Assembly: GCF_036924515.1 (NCBI RefSeq)
Contig: NZ_JAZHRR010000001.1
Coordinates: forward strand, 5,117,001 to 5,181,000
Source: Bradyrhizobium sp. AZCC 1610
Lineage (GTDB): Bacteria > Pseudomonadota > Alphaproteobacteria > Rhizobiales > Xanthobacteraceae
DNA: 64,000 bases
Direction: 5' to 3'
Shown one piece after another: positions 35,078-43,592 of this stretch; within the stretch, counting starts at the first letter, position 1, and each line of letters opens with the position of its first letter. The translations under genes and the position numbers were made by a program. A model generated the notes under the pieces. That model did no database searches, was not told the DNA's origin, and was given only the letters and a program-made list of their open reading frames with translations.

Positions 35078-37178
35078 CTAGCCTTCGATCTTCGAAAAAT
35101 CCGCAACCGCGCGGGTCGCCGCGCGGATCTCGTTCAGGAGCTTTAGTCGGTTCTCGCGCACCTTGGGTTCATCATCATTGACCTTGACCTTGTCGAAGAA
35201 CGCATCGACCGCCGGACGCAGCTTGGCCATCGCGCTCATCGCGGTGGCGAAGTCTTCCTTGGCGACGGCCGCGCCGGCCTCGCTCTTGACCTGATCGATC
35301 GCGTTGGCGAGCGCCTTTTCCTCAGGCAAATTGTAAAGCCCGGCATCCGGCGCACCGTCGAACGTACGCTTGTCCTTCTTCTCCTCGATCGAGAGGATGT
35401 TACTCGCACGCTTGGTCCCTGCAAGCAGGTTCTTGCCGTCATCGGTGTCGAGGAACTTGCCGAGCGCCTCGACGCGGCGGACCACCAGGAGCAGGTCGTT
35501 CTGGCCGCCTAGCGAGAACACGGCATCAACGAGATCGTGACGCGCGCCTTGGTCGCGAAGCTGGACTTTCAGGCGGTCGGCGAAAAATGCAAGCAGGTCA
35601 TTCGCAAGCTTTTCAGCATCAGCCTTGATCGACAGGCCAGCCATTGCAGATTTGGCTGCCTCGAGGACCGGCAGACGCAACGTATTTTCGATAATCAACC
35701 TGATGACGCCAAGCGCCGCGCGACGCAGGGCGTAAGGGTCTTTCGATCCCGTCGGCTTTTCGTCGATCGCCCAGAACCCAACCAGCGTGTCGAACTTATC
35801 GGCCAGCGCGACCGCAACACTAACAGCGTCGGTTGGCACACGATCGGCCGGCCCCTGCGGCTTGTAGTGCTCCTCGCTTGCGGCTGCGACGGAGGCGTCT
35901 TCGCCCTGCGCCAGCGCGTAGTACTTGCCCATCAAGCCTTGCAGCTCAGGGAATTCGCCGACGACTTCGGCGAGCAAATCGGCCTTCGCCAGATGCGCGG
36001 CGCGCTTGGCCTTTTCGACGTCGGCGCCGACCACCGGCGCGATCTCGGCGGCCAGCCGCTCGATGCGCTTGATCCGTTCGCCCTGCGTGCCGAGCTTTTC
36101 GTGAAACACGATTCCATCGAACTTCGGCAAGCGAGCTTCGAGCTTCGTCTTCAGGTCAGTCTCGTAGAAGAATTTCGCGTCCGACAGCCGCGCGCGGATC
36201 ACGCGCTCGTTGCCGGCGACGATCGTCTTGCCGCCGTCGGTGGCTTCGATATTGGCGGTGAGAATGAACTTGTTGGTCAACTTGCCCGTCTTGGGATCGC
36301 TGACGACAAAGCATTTCTGGTTGTTGCGGATGGTGGCGCGGATCACCTCGCCCGGGATCGAGAGATACTCCTCGTCGAACGATCCCATCAGCGCGATCGG
36401 CCATTCGACGAGGCCCGCGACTTCGTCGGCCAGCACCTGGTCTTCGACGAGTTCAAAACCTTGCGCGAATGCCAGCTCCTTAGCATCGGCCAGGATGATG
36501 TCCTTGCGCGCCCTGCGAATCGAGCACGATTTTTGCGGCCTTCAGCTTGGCTTCGTAGTCCTCGAAGCGGCGCACGGAGATCGCAGCCGGCGCCATGAAT
36601 CTGTGGCCGAACGTGGTTTGGCCGGCCTCGATGCCGTCGACGGAAAACTTCACCACGTCGGGCTCTTCGGTCTCGAGCCCAAAGGTCGCGATGATCGAAT
36701 GCAGCGGCCGCACCCAGGAGAGCGAACCCGACTTGGTCGAACGTTCGCCCCAGCGCATCGATTTCGGCCACGGGAAGGTTCTGATGATGACCGGCAGAAT
36801 CTCGGCGAGCACGTCGATGGTGGCGCGGCCCGGCTTTTCGATCAGCGCGATATAGAAATCGCCCTTCTTGGGGTCGGTTTGAATCTTGGCGTCTTCGATC
36901 CGAGCCAGACCCGTAGCCTTCAAGAATCCCTGGATCGCCGCATCGGCCCCGCCGACGCGCGGGCCGCGGCGTTCTTCCTTCAGGTCGGATTGCCGCGCCG
37001 GAATGCCATGCACGGTCAGTGCCAGCCGCCGCGGCGTCGCGAACGCCTTGGCGCCTTCGTAGACCAGGCCCTCGGCGACGAGCTTGTCGGTGACCATGCG
37101 GCGCAGATCGTCCGCCGCCTTCGCCTGCATGCGCGCGGGGATTTCCTCGGAAAACAGCTCCAGCAGAAGATCAGGCAT
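35078..37178 (-). CDS. glyS: Glycine-tRNA ligase beta subunit, split by a one-base frameshift
   Basis: Beta subunit of the tetrameric glycyl-tRNA synthetase, which binds tRNA and completes the enzyme with GlyQ. It opens [17 protein letters not shown], the family N-terminus. The frame runs to K-I-V-L-D-S-Q and then goes wrong to a stop at 36480. The true path [14 protein letters not shown] is one base over and continues through [13 protein letters not shown] to the end. One extra C in CCC 36511-36513 explains this; deleting it gives 699 codons plus stop, the normal length. The start overlaps the glyQ stop by one base (TGATG). Confidence 0.9.
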
Positions 37179-38113
37179 CAGACCGCCCTGCCCGCTTCGG
37201 TGTGAACCCAGGCTTCGCCGCAGGCTTTTGCCAGTTCGCGCACCCGCATGATGTAGCTCTGCCGCTCGGTCACCGAGATCACGCCGCGGGCGTCGAGCAG
37301 GTTGAATACATGGCTTGCCTTGATGCACTGGTCATAGGCCGGCAGCGCCATCAGATGCTCTTTCCGATTGCTGGTCTCTTTCCATCCGGCCGCGAGATAT
37401 TTCCGGCAGGCGTCTTCCGCCATCTTGAACTGCTCGAACAGCATCGCCGTATCCGCGTGCTCGAAATTGTGCCGGGAATATTCCTGCTCGGCCTGGAAGA
37501 ACACTTCGCCATAAGTGACCTTCTCAGCGCCTTCGCGGCCGTTAAAATTGAGATCCATAATTCGGTCGACGCCTTGCAGGTAGCAGGCAAGCCGCTCCAA
37601 CCCGTACGTCAGCTCCCCGGCAACGGGCGCGCATTCGACGCCCGCGACCTGCTGGAAATAGGTGAACTGGCTGACTTCCATGCCGTCGCACCAGCACTCC
37701 CAGCCGAGCCCCCATGCGCCGAGTGTCGGGCTCTCCCAATCGTCCTCGACGAAGCGGATGTCGTGCAGGCTCGAATCGATGCCGATGGCGGCGAGCGACT
37801 TCAGGTACAGGTCCTGAAGGTTCGGCGGCGACGGCTTCATGATCACCTGAAACTGATAATAGTGCTGCAGCCGGTTGGGATTTTCGCCATAGCGGCCGTC
37901 CTTCGGCCGCCGCGAGGGCTGCACATAGGCGGCGTTCCAGCGCTTGGGCCCGAGTGCGCGCAGCGTCGTCGCGGGATGGAACGTGCCCGCGCCCATTTCC
38001 ATGTCGTAGGGCTGCAGGATCACGCAGCCCTGCTCCGCCCAGAACCGCTGGAGAGCAAGGATGAAGCCCTGGAACGAACGTTCGGGGCGCATATGGGCAG
38101 GCAAAGCGTCCAT
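37178..38113 (-). CDS. glyQ: Glycine-tRNA ligase alpha subunit
   Basis: Catalytic subunit that activates glycine and charges tRNA-Gly. The protein has the class II synthetase motifs of Gly[18 protein letters not shown] near residue 30-46, [17 protein letters not shown] near 65, and the Y-F-Q-Q-V-A-G region near 153. 311 aa is normal. It precedes and overlaps glyS, the usual operon order. Confidence 0.97.
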   Translation of the reverse strand: MDALPAHMRPERSFQGFILALQRFWAEQGCVILQPYDMEMGAGTFHPATTLRALGPKRWNAAYVQPSRRPKDGRYGENPNRLQHYYQFQVIMKPSPPNLQDLYLKSLAAIGIDSSLHDIRFVEDDWESPTLGAWGLGWECWCDGMEVSQFTYFQQVAGVECAPVAGELTYGLERLACYLQGVDRIMDLNFNGREGAEKVTYGEVFFQAEQEYSRHNFEHADTAMLFEQFKMAEDACRKYLAAGWKETSNRKEHLMALPAYDQCIKASHVFNLLDARGVISVTERQSYIMRVRELAKACGEAWVHTEAGRAV

Positions 38114-38233
38114 CGGCAGAATCGGTCTCGCGAGGGGGGTTTAAGAGCGCGGGACCGTATCGACGCGGAGGCAGGGAATCAAGGCGATGCCGGAAGTCCG
38201 GCATCGCCGAATTGGCGGTTTGTCTGGCTTGTC

Positions 38234-38446
38234 CTAGCCCGGCCGATAAGCCCCGGTGACGGGGTCGCGGCGCAGCGTCGGAATGTCGGCGGTCTGGGCG
38301 GCCTCGGCGACGCGTGCCAGTCGCGCGTCTTCCAGTTCCCTGTTGATCCGTACGGCGGTCTTGTAGGCCCATCGGACCACGGCGAGCCCACCCAGGGCAC
38401 CCGCGAATGCGATCAGCGGCGGCATCGGTCGATCCTTGTCGTTCAC
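38234..38446 (-). CDS. Hypothetical small membrane-anchored protein, 70 aa
   Basis: One hydrophobic segment (P-P-L-I-A-F-A-G-A-L-G-G-L-A-V-V) near residues 9-24, then a charged helical cytoplasmic part with R-I-N-R-E-L-E-D-A-R-L-A-R and a short tail T-L-R-R-D-P-V-T-G-A-Y-R-P. This composition is seen in small conserved proteins between glyQ and the S49 peptidase in Bradyrhizobium; function unknown. Confidence 0.6.
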   Translation of the reverse strand: MNDKDRPMPPLIAFAGALGGLAVVRWAYKTAVRINRELEDARLARVAEAAQTADIPTLRRDPVTGAYRPG

Positions 38447-38545
38447 GTGTCAGCCCCCAATGGGTGCATTCTCGCCCAAGCCGGTCTGCGCCGCAATTCC
38501 GCTTTTGGGACTAAATGGCGCGGCTCGTTGACCTCCAGTTGATCG

Positions 38546-39457
38546 CTAGAACCCGAATTTGGCCCAAATTGACCGGGTTTCGAGCGCCGAAATCAGTTCA
38601 TCCGGCAATCCCCCGATACCATCAAAGGCGGCCAGCGAGCCCGCCCCCGGCGATTTCCGGCCCAACAGCCCGGCCAGCATCCCGCTTGCGGGCGCAATGA
38701 CAGGCGTCAGCACCTTCTCGCCAAAGCGCTCGCGCAGCGTCGACCTGATATCGCCGATCTTGTCCGCAAGGCCCAGCGACACGGACTTCTCGCCCGCCCA
38801 GTATTCGCCGGTGAACAAGACGTCGTCGGTGTCCTTGAGGCGCGCACCGCGGCTGCCTTTGACCAAGGCGATGAAGATGGCGTGGATCTCGCGCTGAAGC
38901 GCCTTCAGACGTGCGACATCATCGGGGTCTTCCGGCAGGAACGGATCGAGCATCGCCTTGTGCTCGCCTGCCGTGTAGAGCCGCCGCTCCACTCCAATTC
39001 GTTTGAGCAGGTCCTGAAAACCGAAACTGCCGCCGACCACACCGATCGAGCCGAGGATCGAGGACGGATCGCAGAATATCTCGTCGCCGGCGCAGGCGAT
39101 CATGTAGCCGCCGGACGCCGCGACGTCCTCGACGAATACCAGCACCGGCAGTTTCTTTTCCGCGGCAAGCTGCCTGATCCGCAAATAGATCTGGCGCGAT
39201 TGCACCGGCGAGCCGCCGGGCGAATTGATCACCAACGCCACCGCCTTGGCGTGTTTGGTGGCGAAAGCGCGTTCGAGTGTCTTGGCGATGCCCGCCAGCG
39301 TCAGCCCCGGCCGCAACGGCGTCACCGCACCGATGACGCCCGACAGGCGCACCACCGGAACAACGGCGGCGTCGCGCCGGAATCTTGCCGGAATGAATTG
39401 TTTCACCCTGTCAACAAGGTTCGGCAATCCCGCGCGATCACTTATTTGTTCACTCAT
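38546..39457 (-). CDS. S49-family peptidase (SppA/SohB-like)
   Basis: A 303-aa serine protease of the signal-peptide-peptidase A class, without the second tandem domain. The catalytic Ser is in D-V-A-A-S-G-G-Y near 125, with the paired Lys in G-E-H-K-A-M-L-D-P-F near 178. The ClpP-like strand pattern L-V-I-N-S-P-G-G-S-P-V-Q-S is present near 78-90. There is no clear signal peptide, but the region around residue 32-60 is weakly hydrophobic. It probably clears signal peptides or membrane fragments. Confidence 0.88.
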   Translation of the reverse strand: MSEQISDRAGLPNLVDRVKQFIPARFRRDAAVVPVVRLSGVIGAVTPLRPGLTLAGIAKTLERAFATKHAKAVALVINSPGGSPVQSRQIYLRIRQLAAEKKLPVLVFVEDVAASGGYMIACAGDEIFCDPSSILGSIGVVGGSFGFQDLLKRIGVERRLYTAGEHKAMLDPFLPEDPDDVARLKALQREIHAIFIALVKGSRGARLKDTDDVLFTGEYWAGEKSVSLGLADKIGDIRSTLRERFGEKVLTPVIAPASGMLAGLLGRKSPGAGSLAAFDGIGGLPDELISALETRSIWAKFGF

Positions 39458-39582
39458 GCCGTTACCTCGAATTAACCATTTTTTATCGCACCACTGTCAT
39501 TGCAAAGGCCGAAACGCCTTTTGGGCCGGAACGCCTTTTGCCTTGCAGACGTTAAAGCTGCAATGGCGCAGCGGAGAGTGAA

Positions 39583-39681
39583 ATGAAAATCTACCTGCTG
39601 ATCATGCTCATCGGCAGCCTTCTGGCCGCGATCCACTTTACATCGGCGCCCAAACAACAGTCAGAGACGCTTCCGCAATAG
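39583..39681 (+). CDS. Possible 32-aa single-span membrane protein
   Basis: ATG 39583 follows GGAGAG at ideal spacing. The product is one hydrophobic helix (I-Y-L-L-I-M-L-I-G-S-L-L-A-A-I) with a polar tail H-F-T-S-A-P-K-Q-Q-S-E. A good ribosome binding site, a hydrophobic helix and a clean intergenic position argue for a real microprotein. No family known to me. Confidence 0.5.
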   Translation: MKIYLLIMLIGSLLAAIHFTSAPKQQSETLPQ

Positions 39682-39722
39682 CGTCCTGTTCCAGGAAATT
39701 TGGGCGTGCGAGCCACCCACTT

Positions 39723-40490
39723 CTACGGGTTCGCGAGCGGCAAGCTCTCCTTCCCGGCCAGAATCTCCTGCACCCTTTTGTTTGGCACGCCTTGCTCGTC
39801 ATTGAGCATAAGGCCGGGATGGATTTGCGTCGGCGCCCGCCCACCCTTGGTGGCGCGAACCAGGATGCGATTGGCAGGCCCCCGCGCGTCGCCATGAACC
39901 GGCAGGACCTGCAAGCTCCCGAAACCGTGATCGAGCGCCGAGAGCACCTCGGCAATTCCGTCGGCGCGCCAGATCAGCGTCAGCGCCCCCCTCGATTTGA
40001 GAATGCGCCGCGCCGCGTGAACCCATTTTGAGAGCGTCGTTGCGGTCGCCATATGCGCGGTCCCGCGCGCCGTGTCCGGCGAGACGCGATGCCGCGCGGG
40101 ATCGTTGAAGGGCGGATTCATCAGCACCGCATCGAAGCTATCAGGAACGAGTCCGGCGGCGGCAAAGGCTGTGGCATCAGCTTCCACATCGAGCACGATC
40201 ACGTCAGCTTGAATCGCATTCGCATCCGCATTGGCGCGCGCAAGGCCCGCCAGCGCCGCATCGATCTCGACCAGAACCAGATCGATGCCGGACACCCGCC
40301 TGGCAACCGCCAGGCCCGCGGCCCCGACGCCGGCGCCGAGATCGGCGATACGGTCGCCCGAACGGGCTGACGTCGCCGCTGCCAGCAGCACCGCATCGTG
40401 ACCGGCGCGATGTCCCGATTTCAGTTGCTTCAGACGCAATTGCCCGCCGAGAAACGCATCCTCGGTGAGTTCGAGGACGGGGTCAGTCAT
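39723..40490 (-). CDS. N6-adenine tRNA/RNA methyltransferase, TrmN6-like
   Basis: A 255-aa class I methyltransferase. SAM motif D-L-G-A-G-V-G-A-A-G-L near 50 and the catalytic N-P-P-F near 125 (M-N-P-P-F-N-D-P) show that it methylates an exocyclic amino group. The closest known type is E. coli TrmN6, which modifies A37 of tRNA-Val. The N-terminus L-T-E-D-A-F-L-G-G-Q-L-R-L-K-Q matches that branch. The DUF2007 gene upstream overlaps it by 8 bp. Confidence 0.85.
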   Translation of the reverse strand: MTDPVLELTEDAFLGGQLRLKQLKSGHRAGHDAVLLAAATSARSGDRIADLGAGVGAAGLAVARRVSGIDLVLVEIDAALAGLARANADANAIQADVIVLDVEADATAFAAAGLVPDSFDAVLMNPPFNDPARHRVSPDTARGTAHMATATTLSKWVHAARRILKSRGALTLIWRADGIAEVLSALDHGFGSLQVLPVHGDARGPANRILVRATKGGRAPTQIHPGLMLNDEQGVPNKRVQEILAGKESLPLANP

Positions 40491-40710
40491 CGGGGCGTAA
40501 TTCGTGAGCCAGGCCCGCCTCGGTCAGTAGCTGGCGGGCCTCGCGATTGTCGTCCTCGTGAACCAGGATGCGGCGCGGCAGGATGCCGAGCGATCCCTCG
40601 ATGACGCTCATGTTCTGGTCCAGCACCAGATGATGGATATTGGCGCCGTCGAGCAGCGCACCGACCGCGGAAACCAGCACGATATCGTTGGTCCTGACCA
40701 ATTCCCGCAA
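40483..40710 (-). CDS. DUF2007 small protein, 75 aa
   Basis: Starts at TTG 40710, chosen because GGAGAG lies six bases upstream and no ATG is available. The sequence R-E-L-V-R-T-N-D-I-V-L-V-S-A-V-G-A-L-L-D and H-H-L-V-L-D-Q-N-M-S-V-I-E-G match the DUF2007 (signal-transducing PII-like fold) family, which often sits beside a TrmN6-type methyltransferase, as here. Overlaps that gene by 8 bp. It is divergent from the polyprenyl synthase gene. Confidence 0.82.
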   Translation of the reverse strand: MRELVRTNDIVLVSAVGALLDGANIHHLVLDQNMSVIEGSLGILPRRILVHEDDNREARQLLTEAGLAHELRPDD

Positions 40711-40842
40711 TTTATGCTCTCCTTTTCGCCCGGGTGCGGCGACGGCACGGGGTCTGTCAACCGCTTCGCGCCCTTGCCGCCTTAGCCGGCACTTTCTATT
40801 GTAGAACAAGGATAGTGCGAATTTGCCAAATTGGAGACCCGC

Positions 40843-41853
40843 GTGGCGGTTATTGTACCCTTCGAAAGCCCGTCGAACGCTTCGATAGATGCGCTGGTCG
40901 GGCTCGTCGCCGCCGACATGGAGCGGGTCAACACCACGATCCTGTCGCGGACGGGGTCGGAAGTCACCATGATTCCGGAAGTCGCCAACCACCTGATCTC
41001 ATCCGGTGGCAAACGTCTCCGCCCGATGCTGACGCTGGCGATGGCCAACCTCACCGGCTATTCCGGCGACGGCCATATCAAGCTCGCCGCCTCCGTCGAG
41101 TTCATGCACACCGCAACGCTGTTGCATGACGACGTGGTCGACGAGAGCGAACTGCGCCGCGGCAAGCTGTCGGCGCGGATGCTGTGGGGCAACGAGGCCA
41201 GCGTGCTGGTCGGCGACTTCCTGCTCGGCCAGGCCTTCCGCATGATGGTTGAGGTCGGCTCGCTGCGCGCGCTGGACATCCTCTCCTCCGCCGCGGCCAC
41301 CATCGCCGAAGGCGAAGTGATGCAGCTTGCGGCAGCCAAGAACACCGCGACCACCGAGGACGAATACCTCGCGGTCATCCGGGGCAAGACGGCCGAACTG
41401 TTCGCCGCGGCCTGCGAGGTCGGACCTGTGATCGCCAACCGGCCGAAGGCCGAGCAGACCGCATGCCGCTCGGTCGGCATGAATCTCGGCATCGCGTTCC
41501 AGCTCGTCGACGACGTGCTCGACTATGGCGGCAAGGCTGCGAAACTCGGCAAGAACATCGGCGACGATTTCCGCGAGGGCAAGATCACGCTGCCGGTGGT
41601 GCTGGCATTCCGCCGCGGCAATGACAGCGAGCGCAAGTTCTGGATCAAGGCATTGGAGCGTGGCGAGATCGGCGACAGCGATCTCGATCATGCCATCGGC
41701 CTGATGACCAAGCACCGCGCGCTGGAAGACACGATCAGCCGCGCCCAGCATTACGGCGCGATGGCGGTCGACGCGCTGGCGCTGTTCCCGGCCTCGCCCA
41801 TGAAGACCGCGCTCGAGCAGGTCGTGGCGTTCTGTCTGGCGCGGTCGCACTGA
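40843..41853 (+). CDS. Polyprenyl diphosphate synthase (decaprenyl/octaprenyl type)
   Basis: Adds isoprene units to make the long side chain of ubiquinone. The two Asp-rich motifs are D-D-V-V-D near residue 97 and D-D-V-L-D near 225, binding Mg-diphosphate. The G-G-K-R-L-R-P segment near 58 and K-T-A-E-L-F-A-A-A near 183 are typical. I start at GTG 40843 with GGAG upstream; TTG 40831 is an alternative. 336 aa. Bradyrhizobium makes ubiquinone-10, so decaprenyl is likely, but chain length is not fixed by the motifs seen. Confidence 0.9.
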   Translation: MAVIVPFESPSNASIDALVGLVAADMERVNTTILSRTGSEVTMIPEVANHLISSGGKRLRPMLTLAMANLTGYSGDGHIKLAASVEFMHTATLLHDDVVDESELRRGKLSARMLWGNEASVLVGDFLLGQAFRMMVEVGSLRALDILSSAAATIAEGEVMQLAAAKNTATTEDEYLAVIRGKTAELFAAACEVGPVIANRPKAEQTACRSVGMNLGIAFQLVDDVLDYGGKAAKLGKNIGDDFREGKITLPVVLAFRRGNDSERKFWIKALERGEIGDSDLDHAIGLMTKHRALEDTISRAQHYGAMAVDALALFPASPMKTALEQVVAFCLARSH

Positions 41854-41860
41854 GAAGTCC

Positions 41861-41944
41861 GTAGGATGGGTGGAGCGAAGCGATACCCATTATTCATGCC
41901 GGTGGCGAAAGTTGATGGGTTTCGCTGCGCTCTACCCATCCTAC
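41861..41944. repeat. Palindromic repeat, left copy flanking lysE
   Basis: Bounded by GTAGGATGGGTGGAGCGAAG and an inverted TCTACCCATCCTAC. The inner part includes GCGATACCCAT and ATGGGTTTCGC. The element at 42591-42670 is close to its reverse complement. It lies between the polyprenyl synthase gene and lysE. Confidence 0.75.
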
Positions 41945-41957
41945 AAGAGAGATCGCA

Positions 41958-42587
41958 TTGACCAGCGCTAACTTCACATTGTTTCTCCTGGCCGCGCTTG
42001 TCATTGCCGCGGTCCCTGGTCCTGGAATCTTTTACGTCGCGGCACGGACGCTGTCGGGCGGCAAAGGCGCCGGCTTCTCCTCGACATTCGGGACTGCGCT
42101 CGGCGGGCTCGTGCATGTGATCGCGGGCGCGCTTGGCGTCTCGGCGATCATCCTTGCCAGCGCCGAGCTGTTCACCGTGCTCAAATTCGCAGGCGCGCTC
42201 TATCTGGTCTGGCTCGGCCTCAAGACGTTTCGCGAGGCGCGCGATCTGCTGCCGCAACAGGTCGTCGCTGTCGGTACACAGCGCGTGTTTCGGGAAGGCG
42301 TGCTGGTCGAAGCCCTGAACCCGAAGACCGCGGCGTTCTTTCTGGCTTTCATTCCGCAATTCCTCGACCCGGCCGGCAGCCACCCTGCGCTGCAGTTCAT
42401 CGCGCTTGGCCTGATCTCGGTGGCGCTCAACACGTTAGTCGATGTCGTCGTGGTGATGATGGCGGCCACGGCGCGCGCCGGTCTCACGCGCAACCCGAAC
42501 TTGCTTCAACGGTTGCGACAAGGCTCGGGGCTGTTCATCGCCAGTCTCGGTATTTCGCTGGCGCTGGCCAAGCGGCCGGCGAGTTAG
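41958..42587 (+). CDS. LysE-family amino-acid exporter
   Basis: A 209-aa inner-membrane exporter with five to six hydrophobic helices. The hallmark P-G-P-G near 20-23 (A-A-V-P-G-P-G-I-F) and the L-Y-L-V-W-L-G-L near 80 mark the LysE/RhtB group, which exports amino acids such as lysine, homoserine or threonine. TTG 41958 is the only sensible start and has AGAGA upstream. Inverted copies of one repeat bracket the gene at 13 and 3 bp. It may have been inserted here on its own. Confidence 0.85.
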   Translation: MTSANFTLFLLAALVIAAVPGPGIFYVAARTLSGGKGAGFSSTFGTALGGLVHVIAGALGVSAIILASAELFTVLKFAGALYLVWLGLKTFREARDLLPQQVVAVGTQRVFREGVLVEALNPKTAAFFLAFIPQFLDPAGSHPALQFIALGLISVALNTLVDVVVVMMAATARAGLTRNPNLLQRLRQGSGLFIASLGISLALAKRPAS

Positions 42588-42590
42588 CTC

Positions 42591-42670
42591 GTAGATGGGT
42601 AGAGCGCAGCGAAACCCATCAAACCGCTCGCGATGAAGCGATGGGTATCGCTTCGCTCCACCCATCCTAC
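42591..42670. repeat. Palindromic repeat, right copy flanking lysE
   Basis: Runs from GTAGATGGGTAGAGCGCAGC to GCTCCACCCATCCTAC. Compared with the left copy it is inverted and differs in the centre (one has TTTCGCCACCGGC, the other CCGCTCGCGATGAAGC). The family also resembles the GTAGGGTGGGCA element at 60333-60435. Confidence 0.75.
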
Positions 42671-42680
42671 GAAGAGAATC

Positions 42681-43565
42681 TCAGCTCAGCGTTCCCGCAT
42701 GCACCCACCATCCGGGGTGATCGCGCCGGATCTTCTCCGCCGCGCGGCCGGCTTCGGCGGTGTTCTCATAGATCGCAAAGCAGGTAGCGCCCGATCCGGA
42801 CATCCGTGCCAGCCAGGCGCCGTTGGTCGCGTTGAGCGCCGAGATGACGTCACCGATCACGGGCTGGACACGCATGGCCGGCGCTTCCAGATCGTTGGAA
42901 CTGGCGGCGAGCGCTTCAACCCAATCTTCGAGCGATGCCTTTTCGTCGGGCCAGTGGTCCTGCAGCAGCACGTCGGTGGCACCGACCAGCAATTCGCCAT
43001 TGCGCAGGCCGAGCGCGTTGAAAACGTCGCGGGTCGCGACGGGAACGCCGGGATTGACCATCACGCAGGGCATTTTCGGCATGCTGAGCGGCTGCAGCGT
43101 TTCGCCGACGCCGGTCATGACGCAGCCGCGTGACCTGACGCAGACCGGCACGTCGGCGCCGGTCAGTTGCGCGACCTCGATGATGCGGGGATCGTCGAGC
43201 GCGAGCCCATTCAATTGCGAAAGCAGCCGCAGTGCCGCCGCGGCATCCGCCGAACCTCCGCCGATTCCAGCCGCGACCGGCAAGACCTTGTCGAGCGAGA
43301 AACTGCCGGCCTTCATGTTAGGTACGCGCTCGGCCAGCAGACGCGCGGCCTTGAGCACCAGATTGTCCGACGTCTCGCCGCACGCCTGCGCCAGCGGCCC
43401 CGACATCTTCAAATCCAGATCCGAACCCGGCGTCAGCGTCAGCCGGTCGGCGCAGTCGGCAAACGCCACCACGCTTTCGAGATCGTGATAGCCGTCCGAT
43501 CGACGGCCATTCACCCGCAAGGTCAGGTTGACCTTGGCGCGCCCTTCATCACTCAGTCCCGGCAT
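42681..43565 (-). CDS. ispE: 4-diphosphocytidyl-2-C-methyl-D-erythritol kinase
   Basis: Phosphorylates CDP-methylerythritol, the fourth step of the non-mevalonate isoprenoid pathway. It is a GHMP kinase: the N-terminal A-K-V-N-L-T-L-R-V near 10-18, the glycine-rich ATP loop L-P-V-A-A-G-I-G-G-G-S-A-D-A near 90-103, and the third motif S-G-S-G-A-T-C-F near 255. 294 aa. Placed near the polyprenyl synthase, whose substrate comes from this pathway, though the operons differ. It probably shares a transcript with the TPR gene upstream. Confidence 0.93.
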   Translation of the reverse strand: MPGLSDEGRAKVNLTLRVNGRRSDGYHDLESVVAFADCADRLTLTPGSDLDLKMSGPLAQACGETSDNLVLKAARLLAERVPNMKAGSFSLDKVLPVAAGIGGGSADAAAALRLLSQLNGLALDDPRIIEVAQLTGADVPVCVRSRGCVMTGVGETLQPLSMPKMPCVMVNPGVPVATRDVFNALGLRNGELLVGATDVLLQDHWPDEKASLEDWVEALAASSNDLEAPAMRVQPVIGDVISALNATNGAWLARMSGSGATCFAIYENTAEAGRAAEKIRRDHPGWWVHAGTLS

Positions 43566-43592
43566 TGCCGAACAGCCCCCAAAGTCCCTGCC

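Noticed and set aside
36480..37328. Separate 282-aa protein at the glyQ-glyS junction
   Set aside because: This is the 5' part of glyS extended backwards into glyQ and cut short by the frameshift at 36511; it is not an independent gene.
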